A stretch of 64,000 bases of DNA from Selaginella moellendorffii. Taxonomy: Eukaryota > Streptophyta > Lycopodiopsida > Selaginellales > Selaginellaceae. Shown here piece by piece: positions 33,881 through 43,650 of this stretch; position 1 is the first letter of the stretch; each line of letters starts with the position of its first letter. Under the pieces are notes generated by a model. It was not told the origin of the DNA, did no database searches, and worked only from the letters and a program-made list of their open reading frames with translations. The DNA is taken from NCBI RefSeq assembly GCF_000143415.4, contig NW_003314271.1, positions 62,001-126,000 on the forward strand, in the 5' to 3' direction. Both the position numbers and the translations under genes were made by a program.

Positions 33881-35716
33881 CTACTTGATTGTGTAGCGAA
33901 GGTGCTGCTCGTAGAAATCGATCAACTGCAACGAGCAGTCAAGCGAGAGTAAAAAAATGTAAATTTTGATCGATAAAACGTACCAAAAGTGGGAAATGCT
34001 GCCTCAAAAACTTGTTATCCACCACCATCTCTTTGCCATCCGACCTGTAGTAATAAGTTAGAAAATACCGAGAGAAGAGAAACAAAAGAATCAAACCTTA
34101 GCGTGCTGAAGAGGACCAAAACTTCTTGCTTGTCGTTCTTGATGGAGCTCGAGTAGCTGAGCGGCTTTAAAATCTTGACGACCGGGACGAAGTTCGCTGA
34201 TTTGGACGACGAAAGCTTCTGGACCCGCTCCGGGGAGGAGAACGCCCTCTTGGTGATGTCCGAGCCTGGAAACGACGACCGATACTCCTGGAGTTGCATT
34301 TTCTCCGCCATTGTTCCTGACATTGCCGCGGCTCGTATGGTGAAACCGCCGTCGGGCGTCTTCTTCACTTCCTCGTAGAGGTGAGCGTTCTCGGAGTCTT
34401 TCTCAGGCAGCGGTGCCTTCGTGTCCTTCGTTTCGGACAGCTTCACTCGACGGACAGTCCCTGCCTTTCTCTTCTTAGCTCCCGTGCACCGGCTGCTTCT
34501 ACCCGTGTTGATCGTGTCTTCCGGCACCTCAGCCACATCTGGCTCATTGATAACGTGCTTCTCGACAGTAACTTCCGGAGAGCCGCTCGCCAGCACGCTT
34601 TCGTCGCAGATCACCGAGCTTGACACCATCACCTTCTCATGGTTGTCGTTAAGCTCGGCCTCGACGACTTGTTTGTCAACCGGCGTAGAAATGGAGTCGC
34701 CAGGCTGCTTGCTTTTGTCTTCCTCCGAGTTAAGTTTGTTTGAGTCTCCGACTTCCGTTGTCGCGGCCAGCATCGTCGTCTCGTCGTCAACTTCGTTGCC
34801 GCTGGGAGAGAAGTTCTCGGGATCGTCACCGAAGCTTTCGGGGTCGCCACCGGGAAAATTGAGAAGAGTTTCGGCCGCCTCTGCCGCTGGTGAGCCCGTA
34901 CCATTGGTTACATTCGCAGCAACATCGTTGTCCGACCTCAGGCTACCGTCTATCGAGGAAGAAACGGCCGACTGACTTGCCTCGCTCGCCGAGAAACTCG
35001 CAAGCTTCTTCTTCCGAGCTGAAGCATTGGAACCACCTCTCTTCCGCTTTCCACCATTCGTTTTCCTGCACACCAACCTACATCAGCTCTCGCTCGCAAG
35101 ACCTCAAAAGGAAAAAGTTTCACTTACCTCCTCTCAAAATCTTCTACAATGTCCTGGCACTGCTCTAGGTGCTCGAATGGCTCCCAGGTATTGACGCTTT
35201 CAGGCCAGCCTCGCCTAAACAGACAAACAGAGAAAAACCGAAAAGGAAAAACGAGGATGAACATAGTGTCGATAAAGAGAGAGGAAAAACTTACCATTTT
35301 ATGAGATACTGTGGCTTTCCCTGAAAACACGAAAGTCTCAGTTTCAGATCTTCCAGAGCGGGAAAAAAAAGAAGTACCTTTCTTATCCTCCTCTTACGTA
35401 TCGCTTCCACCTCGTAAAAGCCCTCTCTCAGATTTTTCCCGCTCGGCTCCTCTCCGCGAGGCTCTTCGTCTTCCTTTTTCCCTTCTTCGTCTTCGTCTTC
35501 GTCTTCTTCTCCCCTAGCTTCCAGCGTTTGCTCGCTCGCAGCAGCTCCACTGGCGATAATCACAAGCTCTTCTTGAGCCGGACCATTCCCGGCAATTAGC
35601 TGAACTTCGGCTGCTTCCATCGGCACCTCCTCGCAGCCCTGGCCATTTCGTTCTTCCGCGGCTCCATCACCGTCGCCCTGATCCAAGCAGCCCGAGAGCT
35701 CGCCCGCATTCTTCAT
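33881..35716 (-). CDS. LHP1: LIKE HETEROCHROMATIN PROTEIN 1 (chromodomain and chromoshadow domain)
   Basis: The chosen start is the first ATG in frame (MKNAGELSG). An acidic Glu/Asp-rich N-region precedes the chromodomain: GFYEVEAIRKRRIRK, then GKPQYLIKW, then RGWPESVNTWEPFEHLEQ, split by two short introns. The aromatic cage residues (Tyr of FYEVE, Trp of RGW and of TWEP) are present. A long hinge with basic patches follows, including KRKRGG and KKRKAG. The C-terminal chromoshadow part runs from NFVPVVKILKPLSYSSSI to VDNKFLRQHFPLL and LIDFYEQHLRYTIK. LHP1 reads H3K27me3 and works with Polycomb complexes in plants. Complete, nuclear. Confidence 0.94.
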
Positions 35717-36353
35717 TGCGGCTGCCGGAGCTCGCCGGAGCTCTCGGCGCAACCCTACGCGAGGCCTACCTCGTGGAATGGAGAATCAGGGCGCCATGGA
35801 ATCCAAGCTCCTCCCCGCATAGCTCCTCTTGCCCTAAGTTTTGGGAAGTAAAATCTTGGACTTTTAAATTTTCTCCTGGAGCAATCCAGGCCGTTGAATT
35901 TCGCACGATCCCGATGCCTGATTTAGCCTAACTAGGTGGCTTGTACTAAATAGACGCTAACCCTAATAAACTATCTTAAACTAAAGGTATCTTAAGGCCA
36001 GCCCTAAATCTTTGTCTTTGTTTTGGCACCTTTTTAAGGCTCCTTTTTAAGTTTTAATTTAAGAAAGCATAAGGAATCTCTGGTCTATCCATCTAACTTA
36101 TTTAAAGGCCTTTTAGTAGTGTCCACAACTTTGGAGCTCCACTTTGTTTGTGGGTTGGCTTGTTGACTGCCACGATCGCGCAATTCAATGACCTTTCGCG
36201 AAGAATCCAATCACGAAGAGGAAGTAGAGAAAGAAAAGAGACCAAACACCAAAAGAAAGAATTGTTACATGAGAGTCACTATCGATCTGGGCGAATCCTC
36301 TAGTTGTAGATAAGATGATGGAGATAGATGCGATTGATCTTCCGTCGTGTTCT
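35717..36353. other. Intergenic between LHP1 and BES1
   Basis: Contains the LHP1 promoter side and the BES1 3' flank (genes in the same direction). No other coding signal. Confidence 0.5.
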
Positions 36354-37501
36354 TCAGGGAGAAGAGGCCGGAGTGGCGAGTGTGAGCTCGAGCCTGTCCA
36401 CGATCCTGACGGCGGCGTCTCCCAGATTGTGGGCAAGAACAGATCCTCCAGGCGGCGGCGGTGGCGGCGAGACGACCTCGCCATTGTTGCTACTGTTGTT
36501 AAACACGACTCCACACATACTCGAGCAAGGGGAAGATTGCGTCCCTCCTTGCCGGTGATGGATCGGGGAAGAATCGCACTGGTTGTGATTGAGATTGATC
36601 TGGTGCTGCTGCTGGTGTTGCGGCTGCTGGCGCGGTGGAAATGGAGGAAGCTGGTGCTGATTGGCGGCGAAATTGGCGTAGCCATAGTTTGGAGTGACCG
36701 ATCCCGAGTAGTCCGGAGTGGCGGAGCCCGAGAACCAATTCGAAGATCCAGCGCTGCCCCCGACTCGCATCCCATTCACCCATCTCCCAGTGCTCTCGCG
36801 ATACCGGCTCCAGAACTCGAGCGCCGAGTAGTCCGAGTCGCCCACGTCCGACACCGGTGTGTCGCAGCCACCATCGCCGCCGCCACCGCCGCCGCCAGTA
36901 CCGCGCGGCACCGACGACGTCATAAACGTCGGCGTGACGCACGCGTTGTCCCAGTCGGGCTTGAGTGACGCGGCGGTGCCCGCGGCGGCCGCGCGGGGCG
37001 AGTCCAGCGGCGGCGTCACGGGGGCGCTGTGGTGCCAGTGTAGCGGCGGGAGCCCCGCGGTAGCGGCGCCGCCGGGATTGCTCGGTCCCCCATTCGTGGA
37101 GAGCCCGTTTAGCCAGCCGATGAGCGACGATCTCTCGGTGAGCGCGCGGTACGAGGAGGAGGTGGGGCTGGCGGGGGCGGAGGCGCACGCGTCCAGTCTC
37201 TCCATCGGCCTGGATCCCTGGAGCGAGACCCCATTTTAGAGATCGAACAACACGAACAACAGGAAGAACACGAAGAACACGATACCTTTCGATACGTGGT
37301 GCCATCGTCCTCCACAACCCATCCCGCCTCGCGGCACAGCGCCTTGAGCACCTCATTGTTGTCGCAGTGCTTGGGGAGGTTGTAATTCCCCAGCTGCCGC
37401 AGCCCATTGAAGATCTTGGCAGCTATGGCGCGCCGCCGCCGCTCCCGCCGCTTGTTGTTCTCGCGCTCCCGGAATGTGGGTGTTCTCGACCCCGAGGTCA
37501 T
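36354..37501 (-). CDS. BES1/BZR1-family brassinosteroid-type transcription factor
   Basis: Exons 37501-37286 and 37217-36354 give 359 residues. The N-terminal atypical bHLH DNA-binding domain is intact: [39 protein letters not shown] and [19 protein letters not shown]. The rest keeps [12 protein letters not shown], the region of GSK3 phosphorylation and 14-3-3 binding in BZR1, and ends with LELTL, an LxLxL EAR repression motif, close to the C-terminus. The middle is rich in Gly, Ala and Gln/His runs. In flowering plants these factors act downstream of BRI1 and BIN2. Lycophyte upstream signalling may differ. The single intron is at the family position. Confidence 0.94.
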
Positions 37502-37519
37502 CGCCCAAATCCTCCTTCT

Positions 37520-37565
37520 CGCCCTCTCCTCTCTCTCTCTCTCTCTCTCTGATCGATCGATCGCT
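37520..37565. repeat. CT microsatellite with GATC run in the BES1 leader
   Basis: A (CT)n tract at about 37530-37550 followed by GATCGATCGATCG, 20-60 bp upstream of the BES1 start, likely in the 5' UTR or core promoter. Confidence 0.75.
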
Positions 37566-37710
37566 CAATCCATTTCCAGCACCATCGCCATCGCCCTCGG
37601 CATTCCTAGCATGATCTGGGCGAGCATTCTACACGAAAGATTCTTTCCCATTTCTTCTCAGGCGCCTTTCGGAGTGCTCGGAGACACACACCCAACTACA
37701 CGACAGCCGC

Positions 37711-37869
37711 CACGTGGACATTAATCCCCGCCCTCGTGGCACACCCCGTGCTTTATGACATGGGCGGGGCACACACACGTATGGCTCGCACGCTCCCCTG
37801 ACATGACGTGTAATCGATTACACACGTCAGCAGCACGTGAGGAACGGCCCACTCCCCCACCACCACGTG
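37711..37869. promoter_or_regulatory. Cluster of G-boxes and BRRE-like sites upstream of BES1
   Basis: CACGTG occurs at 37711-37716, 37834-37839 and 37864-37869. BRRE cores in reverse orientation (CACACG or CGCACG) occur at 37774-37779, 37787-37792 and 37821-37826. All lie 210-370 bp upstream of the BES1 start and just beyond the COI1 stop. G-boxes bind bHLH factors including MYC and PIF types; BRRE binds BES1/BZR1 factors in Arabidopsis. Regulatory function here is inference. Confidence 0.5.
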
Positions 37870-37876
37870 TCCGTTG

Positions 37877-39740
37877 CTAGCCACCACCAGCACCACCACC
37901 GAGCATTGGCCGGACACTCGGCGGGTGGTCACCTCGGCTACCCGATACCAGCGCCCGGTAGCAAAGCACCGAGTAGAACTCGGGCATGAGCTCGATCCTC
38001 CACTCCGGCTCCAGCAGCGCAAAGTGGCGATCGCTAACGCGATGGTAGCACTGGAACCAGAGGTAGCGCAGCAGCGGTAAGCCCCGGATGCCACACACGA
38101 TCGCGGCGTCGCTAAACGGGCAGTTCCTCACCTCCAGCTTGCGGAGATTCGAGCACCCTCTTGCCAGACTGACGAGCCCGCGGTCCGAGGTGTCCGAGTC
38201 GCTCAGGCAGCCGAGAAGGATCCACTTGAGCTGCTGCCCGAGTCGCCCGATGCTCTCCAGGCCCCTGTCCGTGAGTCCGCCTTCCTTGAGGTAGAGTGCC
38301 AACTTGGTGATGCTCGGGCAGCGCTGGAGCAGGGACTGGACGCCGGCGTCCAGTGGCTCGGCCATGTCCGGCGCGGTCTCGAGGATCCCCAGCCGGAAGT
38401 CGAGCAGGCCCGGGCACGACTCCGCTAAGGCCTCCAGGGACGAGTTGGCGGCGTCGTGGACGTACATGGAGAAGCTCTGGAGATGGACGCAGCTCTTGGC
38501 CAGCGCCAGCATGCCGGAGTTAGAGATCGAGAAGCCGTGCTGTTCTTGCTGCCTCATGTTCTCGATCCGGATGCGTTGCAGGCCTTTGCAGTGGCTTGCG
38601 AGGAGCTCCAGCCCGATGTCGCCGATTATATCTCTTGCCTGTCACGGTTCGTCAGTACATCTTTGAGTCACCATCGCAAGAACAAGAGCTAGAAAGTCCA
38701 TGCCAGGAAGAAAACTTGCCTTAAAGACTTGGAGATTGCGACAGCCCTTGATGATCTCCAGGTGTTGCTCGTGATTGGCAGTGGTGTACAAGAGATCCAG
38801 ACTGGTGAGCGCGCTCGCGAGATTCGGCTCCATTGCCAGCTGGAGATCACCAGAGAAAGAGCTCAGTGACGATGGTAAAGAGACTTGAATGAGGCCGCAG
38901 AAACCGAGCTCCTGGAGGGAGCTTTGTCGCAAATCCAGCCTGCGATTGCGAGAAGGGTCCTCCAGATCGTTGAGTTTCAAGCTCTTGAGCTTGGAGCTGC
39001 TCACGATCTCCTCGACCAGCCGGATATCTCTAAGTTCCAAGCCTGTCATGGACAGGTTTAAGGCCTCGAGGCTAGCGCACGAATGGATAAGTTCACGCAG
39101 CCACTGTGATCCTTTGTCCTCGATATCGCTCTCGTCCAGCGAGAGCACCCTCAAATCCCTGCGGGAAATCTTTGTTTCATTCATTCATTGATCGGGGATT
39201 TCTAACGTACCTGCACGATCGAGCGATGGATTCCAGGCCCAGCGATGTGAATCCGGAGCATTTCTCGAGCTTGAGAACCTGTAGCGCGTCGCGGAACGTC
39301 TCGGCCAGGAGCGCCAGATCCTCGTCGGAAATCTCCATGCGCTTGAAATGGAGCGAGGCGAGAGCGCCAAACAGCGATCTCGCCCTCGCCAGCGCCAACG
39401 CGGCGATCCAGGGGCCGCCATAGCCTCCCCAGTCGACTGGAATGAGCCCGAAGTCGCTAGCCCTAGGCTTGCCTTTGATCTTGAGCGCGCGCAGCTGCCC
39501 GAATCGATCGATCACGTAGCCCGGGCTCACGGCGTAGGAGAAATTCACAGTAATCTTCTCCCTGGTGGCGCTCTCGGCATCGCGCCACTGCCGGCACACC
39601 CGCGCGACGCTGGCGTGGTCTTGATCGTCGCCGAGGCGCGAGAAGATGATCTTGAGGAGATCGTCTGGAAGGCGGCTGTTGATGCTGTCTGGATCATCAT
39701 CGGCGTGAATCCACCGCCTGGAGATCTTCATGGAAGCCAT
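37877..39740 (-). CDS. COI1: COI1-type F-box/LRR protein (jasmonate-family receptor)
   Basis: Exons 39740-39211, 39158-38720 and 38638-37877 give 576 residues, close to the usual 590. The F-box is at about 20-60 (LPDDLLKIIFSRLGDD). KGKPRASDFGLIP, WGGYGGPW and KLEKCSGFTSLGL mark the COI1/TIR1 leucine-rich repeats. Comparing with what I recall of Arabidopsis COI1, the ligand-contacting arginines appear kept (in GKPRA, RIRIE, DFRLG, LEVRN), as do the two tyrosines (MYVHD, LALYL). Two pocket positions differ: Met88 equivalent is Asp and Ala384 equivalent is Ser. Intron 2 uses a GC donor (GCAAGT). Works in an SCF ubiquitin ligase that degrades JAZ repressors. Confidence 0.94.
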
Positions 39741-39956
39741 AGCAATTCTTCTTTCTTTTCTAGTTCTTTCTACCTAGTCTTGGGTAGTCGTTACTTCTCC
39801 CTCTTATATCATGATAGAATATTCGCATACCTCTTTACTTTTAAAAAGAAAAGATGCTCTGATGTATGACGCATCCGGTAATGGGGGGGTCACATGACAC
39901 GTTTGATCATAAGCCCTAGAAGGATATTCTATTTGAAATCTTAGGGTTTATGGGCT
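39741..39956. promoter_or_regulatory. Divergent promoter between COI1 and the S6-like gene, with telo-box
   Basis: Only 216 bp separate the two start codons, so both promoters must lie here or within the genes. TTAGGGTTT at 39941-39949, 8 bp before the S6-like ATG, is a telo-box of the kind found near plant ribosomal-protein gene starts. Confidence 0.55.
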
Positions 39957-41095
39957 ATGGCACTGTGTAGCTATTCCACTCCGGCTCGGAATTTGGGGTT
40001 CTTCGCTCCGGCCAGGCGCGCCGCGGCCAAAAATGTGGCCATTGGATTGCGGCTTCGCAGATCTTCGCTGGCGCGCGCGGCATTGCGGAACGATTCATTG
40101 CCGAAGAAGAAGCATCAGCAGACGGAGGATTTGCTCGCGGAGCTCGAAGGTGAGGGGAATTAGATGGGATTTGTGGCGCTGACAGGAGATTTTAGATGAA
40201 ATACAACCGTTTCTGGAGCTCCAGCGCGAGAGCGCCATGCGTTTACGCACAAGTAAGATTTTTTCCTTGTTCTTGTCTTCGTGTATTCTTATCGTTTTCT
40301 ACTTTTTTTTCCTGCGATTGCAGTGAAGCATTACGAGATCATGTACCTAGTGCACGAAGCGAAAGTTGGAGAGCTCAAAGAGATCGTGGATAAATTCACT
40401 GGTTAGCTACAATGTTTGTGTTTTTCCTTCTTGATTGAAATGCTGCTCCAGGTTTTGTCAAAGAGAAGAAAGGGAGGATCTGGAGATTCAATGACTGGGG
40501 GATGAGAAGGCTGGCGTACAAGATCAAAAAGACGTGGCACGCGAACTATATCCTGATGAACATCGAGGTTGGGTCCGAGTATATCAACGAGCTCAACGCA
40601 CTCCTGGAGAAGGACGAGAGGATCATCCGGCATATGATCATCACGAGAAAGAAGGCCATCTCCAAGAAAACGGTGCCTCCGGAGGAGCTTCCACCGTCGC
40701 GAGCGGAGCTCTTGGAGAAGGAACTGGCGGCGGAAACGGCCGCCGAGGAGGCTGCGGAGAAAGAAGAGAAGGAAGCTAGAGTTGCGAAAAGGAAAGCTAG
40801 GAGGGAGGAAGCAGCAGCAGCAGCAGCAAAAGCAAAGGATGAAGTGAAGGAAGATGAAGTTGAAGTTGGAGAGGAAGATGACGACGATTTGGAAGATTTG
40901 GATCTATCAGCATTGAAAGAAGAGGATGAGATTGAAGACGAGGAGGAGGAGATTGAAGACGAAGACGATGAAGAAGATTTTGACGACGACGAAGACGATA
41001 GTGAAGAGGACAGTGAAGTGGAAGACGACGATGAAGAAGAAAACGAAGAAATCAGTGCGAAGGCACAGCCAAATCAAAGCCCACGAAAAAGGTGA
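39957..41095 (+). CDS. Organellar ribosomal protein S6-family protein, RFC3-like, with long acidic tail
   Basis: A Ser/Arg/Ala-rich leader (about 50 residues, plastid-type) precedes the bS6 fold: KHYEIMYLVHEAKVGELKEI, then FVKEKKGRIWRFNDWGMRRL, YILMNIEVGSEYINELNALL and DERIIRHMII. The WGMRRLAYKI and DERIIRH motifs match Arabidopsis RFC3, a plastid S6-like protein affecting rRNA processing. The C-terminal 110 residues are a Lys/Ala helix (EKEEKEARVAKRKARREE) followed by an extreme Asp/Glu tail. The main coding exon is 40452-41095. The join between exon 1 (39957-40149) and the exon at 40322 fits directly. A possible small exon at 40186-40252 would be out of frame, so that part is uncertain. Confidence 0.86.
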
Positions 41096-41284
41096 CGAAG
41101 GAACCGGAGATTATCGAAAATTTTGTTCGGCTTTTAAGCCCAGTTAAGTACAAAACTTCGAGAGAGCCAGAGTTCGCTTCTAGCTGCTATTCACTCTTTA
41201 AATCTGCAAGAGAAAACTCCTTATGAAGCACTCGACCGTGCAATACTTCTTTGTTTTTTCTCGCGTGAGGATTTAGATTCGAGT

Positions 41285-43354
41285 CTACCTATGATCAGCA
41301 CCAATTGCTTCCTGGGCAGACTTGAATCCATCTCTTTCAAGGCAAGCTGCTAACTCGGCCTGTGCAAAAAAAAAAAACCAAACAAAACACTTGTAAAACA
41401 CTGAATGGTCTCACGTACTTTGATTCGGGGTATAAGCGCTGGGCCTTCATATGCAAAAGTAGTATACAGTTGCACAAGAGTGGCACCCGCTCGAATCTTC
41501 ACGTATGCCTCTTCTCCACTGAAATATAAAAACTAAGGACCAAGAAAAAAAAAACATTCTTTTCATTGGAGAACATACCTGCTTATACCGCCACAGCCAA
41601 CGAGTGGAATTTTACCCTGTGAGAAAAGAATCAGCTCTGGTCAAGCCTCGAGATTCGCACACACTCACCCACGTAAGCTGGTACATTTCTCGAAGAACCT
41701 CCGTGGATAAGGTGAACAAAGGCTTTCCACTAAGCCCCCCCATTTCATCCGCGTGAACGAGACCAATGACTGAGTCGGGTCTTGAAACAGTCGTGTTAGC
41801 GATTATCTGGAAACATCACAGTACCGGTAAAAGGAAAGCTCAAACAGAAAAGCGCAAGGGCTCACCAAGCCATCCAATCGTAGCGAAAGTGCCACCTAAA
41901 GGGAAGAGAATCAGCTGAAAAGCAAGAAGATAGTTTAAGGAGAGAGTTTGACGTACAGCGGCAATATCCGCAAGATCTTGCTTTGACAGGTCGGGAGCGA
42001 TTTTCACGAGTAGCGGCGGAGGGCCCTCTTCACCCCACTGCATCTCATCTCGCGCTGCCAAAACCTGGAAACGAGTTTAAGCTTGGAAGAGATTCTCAAG
42101 TTACCTTCTTGATCAAGTCCTTGAGCTGCTTACGGCCTTGAAGTTTTCTCAGCCCGGGTGTGTTTGGCGATGAAACGTTTATTACCTGTGAAACGATCCT
42201 CTGCATCAGTACCAAACATAGATTTCTTCCCGCAAAACGTACCAAATAGTCTGCATATTGAGACAAGGTGTGCACACCTTGGACATAGTCTGCCGCGGCA
42301 TCTTCGCTTGTTTTGTTTTTACCCAAGTTTACCCCCAAAATCCCTGGACCAGCCTTGCCACCAAGAACACGTTGTTCCGTGTTCGTCGTTATGGCCGAAT
42401 TTACCGTCTCGGCCATCCTACGTTTACCGTGTTGTGCTCCTAACCTCTTCGCTACTGCTACGATTCCCTCGCTATTAAAACCGTATCGATTGATAATAGC
42501 ACTGCAATCACGGGAAAGAGAAACAAAACGAAGTTGTGAGAAACAACGAAGAGTAAAACCGAAGCACCAAACATGAAAAAACAAAAAAAAACGAATGACG
42601 TACTTGCTTACCCCTGTTCCGGTAATCTGAAAACTCTCGGTTTGGGATTGCCTTCTTGCGGGACAGGAGTTACGGAGCCAACTTCCATAAATCCGAATCC
42701 TATGCCAAGCAATCCCTCGACCGCCTCGGCGTTCTTGTCGAAACCAGCGGCAAGTCCGACTGGATTTGAGAAGGTTCGCCCCCAAACACTCACTTCCAGG
42801 ACGGGAGGATCCGGCCTAGTTTCTCTCGGACACAAGCAGTGCGAGGAGGCCCATATCGCTACCTTGTGAGCGTTCTCGGGATCCAAAAGCCGGAACAAAG
42901 GATTTATATACTTGGCGGCCTCGAACGTCCATGCGCTGCATGCATGGAAAATGGAGGATATATCAGTGTCTTCTTCCAAAGAACGTCTCTACGAGACGAT
43001 GAAGAGAATCGCGACGAAGGGATCGAAGGAAGTACCTGATAGTTGCCTCGTCTCGAGTACCAACATAAGCTCCACCAGCAATGACTGCTCCAAGCAAAGT
43101 TCCAGTTAAAACACGCCCCTGGAGCAAACAATCCAAACAATCGCAGCTAAGCTCGACTGGAAAAATCTCTCAAACTTTCTAATGCGCATACATACCCAAG
43201 TGAGGCGAATTTTTGGAGGAAGCGGTGGCTTCTGAAATGCCGCGGCGACCGCCTCCTTGGCGGATCCAGACGTCTCAGCTGCCGTGTGAATGCATGAGGA
43301 AGATCCATATGCAAACCGCCTCGCGATTGCGGCGAGAAGGCGCCCCTCCCGCAT
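41285..43354 (-). CDS. Dihydroorotate dehydrogenase, class 2 (mitochondrial)
   Basis: The leader [20 protein letters not shown] is a typical mitochondrial presequence, followed by a hydrophobic segment ([14 protein letters not shown]) that anchors class 2 enzymes in the inner membrane. Next come [41 protein letters not shown], the catalytic-loop motif [11 protein letters not shown] with its serine base, [28 protein letters not shown] and PLVGCGGIS, ending AIGADHR. About ten exons with short introns. It oxidises dihydroorotate to orotate with FMN and ubiquinone in pyrimidine synthesis. The gene looks complete and shares a short upstream region with the divergent aldehyde dehydrogenase gene. 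Confidence 0.95.
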
Positions 43355-43650
43355 CCTATTTCGTCAATCCCGCGCTATCGCTCGCTCGCCATCGCCAGAG
43401 AGAAAGGAGGAAGGCCCTAATTAGGGCTGCTCTTTGCTTAAACCCTGGGAGGAATATCCTCCTAGGGTTTATGTGCCGCCCGGTCGGGGGTTCGAGTTTA
43501 TTTTCGCTCATCACGTGTAGGGCTGGAGGAGCTCCTGTGATCGCTACCGCTGGCGCTGGAGCTCCACGGCGAGGCGCATTTGTGATGCTCGCCTGGCCTA
43601 CGCATGAATTTCTGCCGCGATCGTGATCGCCGAGAGATCGCGGAGCGAGG
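43355..43650. promoter_or_regulatory. Divergent promoter region between DHODH and MMSDH genes
   Basis: The two start codons are 296 bp apart on opposite strands. A CTAGGGTTTATG motif lies near 43460. No TATA box stands out. Confidence 0.5.

Noticed and set aside
35717-35752. Longer LHP1 N-terminus starting upstream
   Set aside because: The upstream in-frame codon is TTG, not ATG; the first ATG gives MKNAGELSG.
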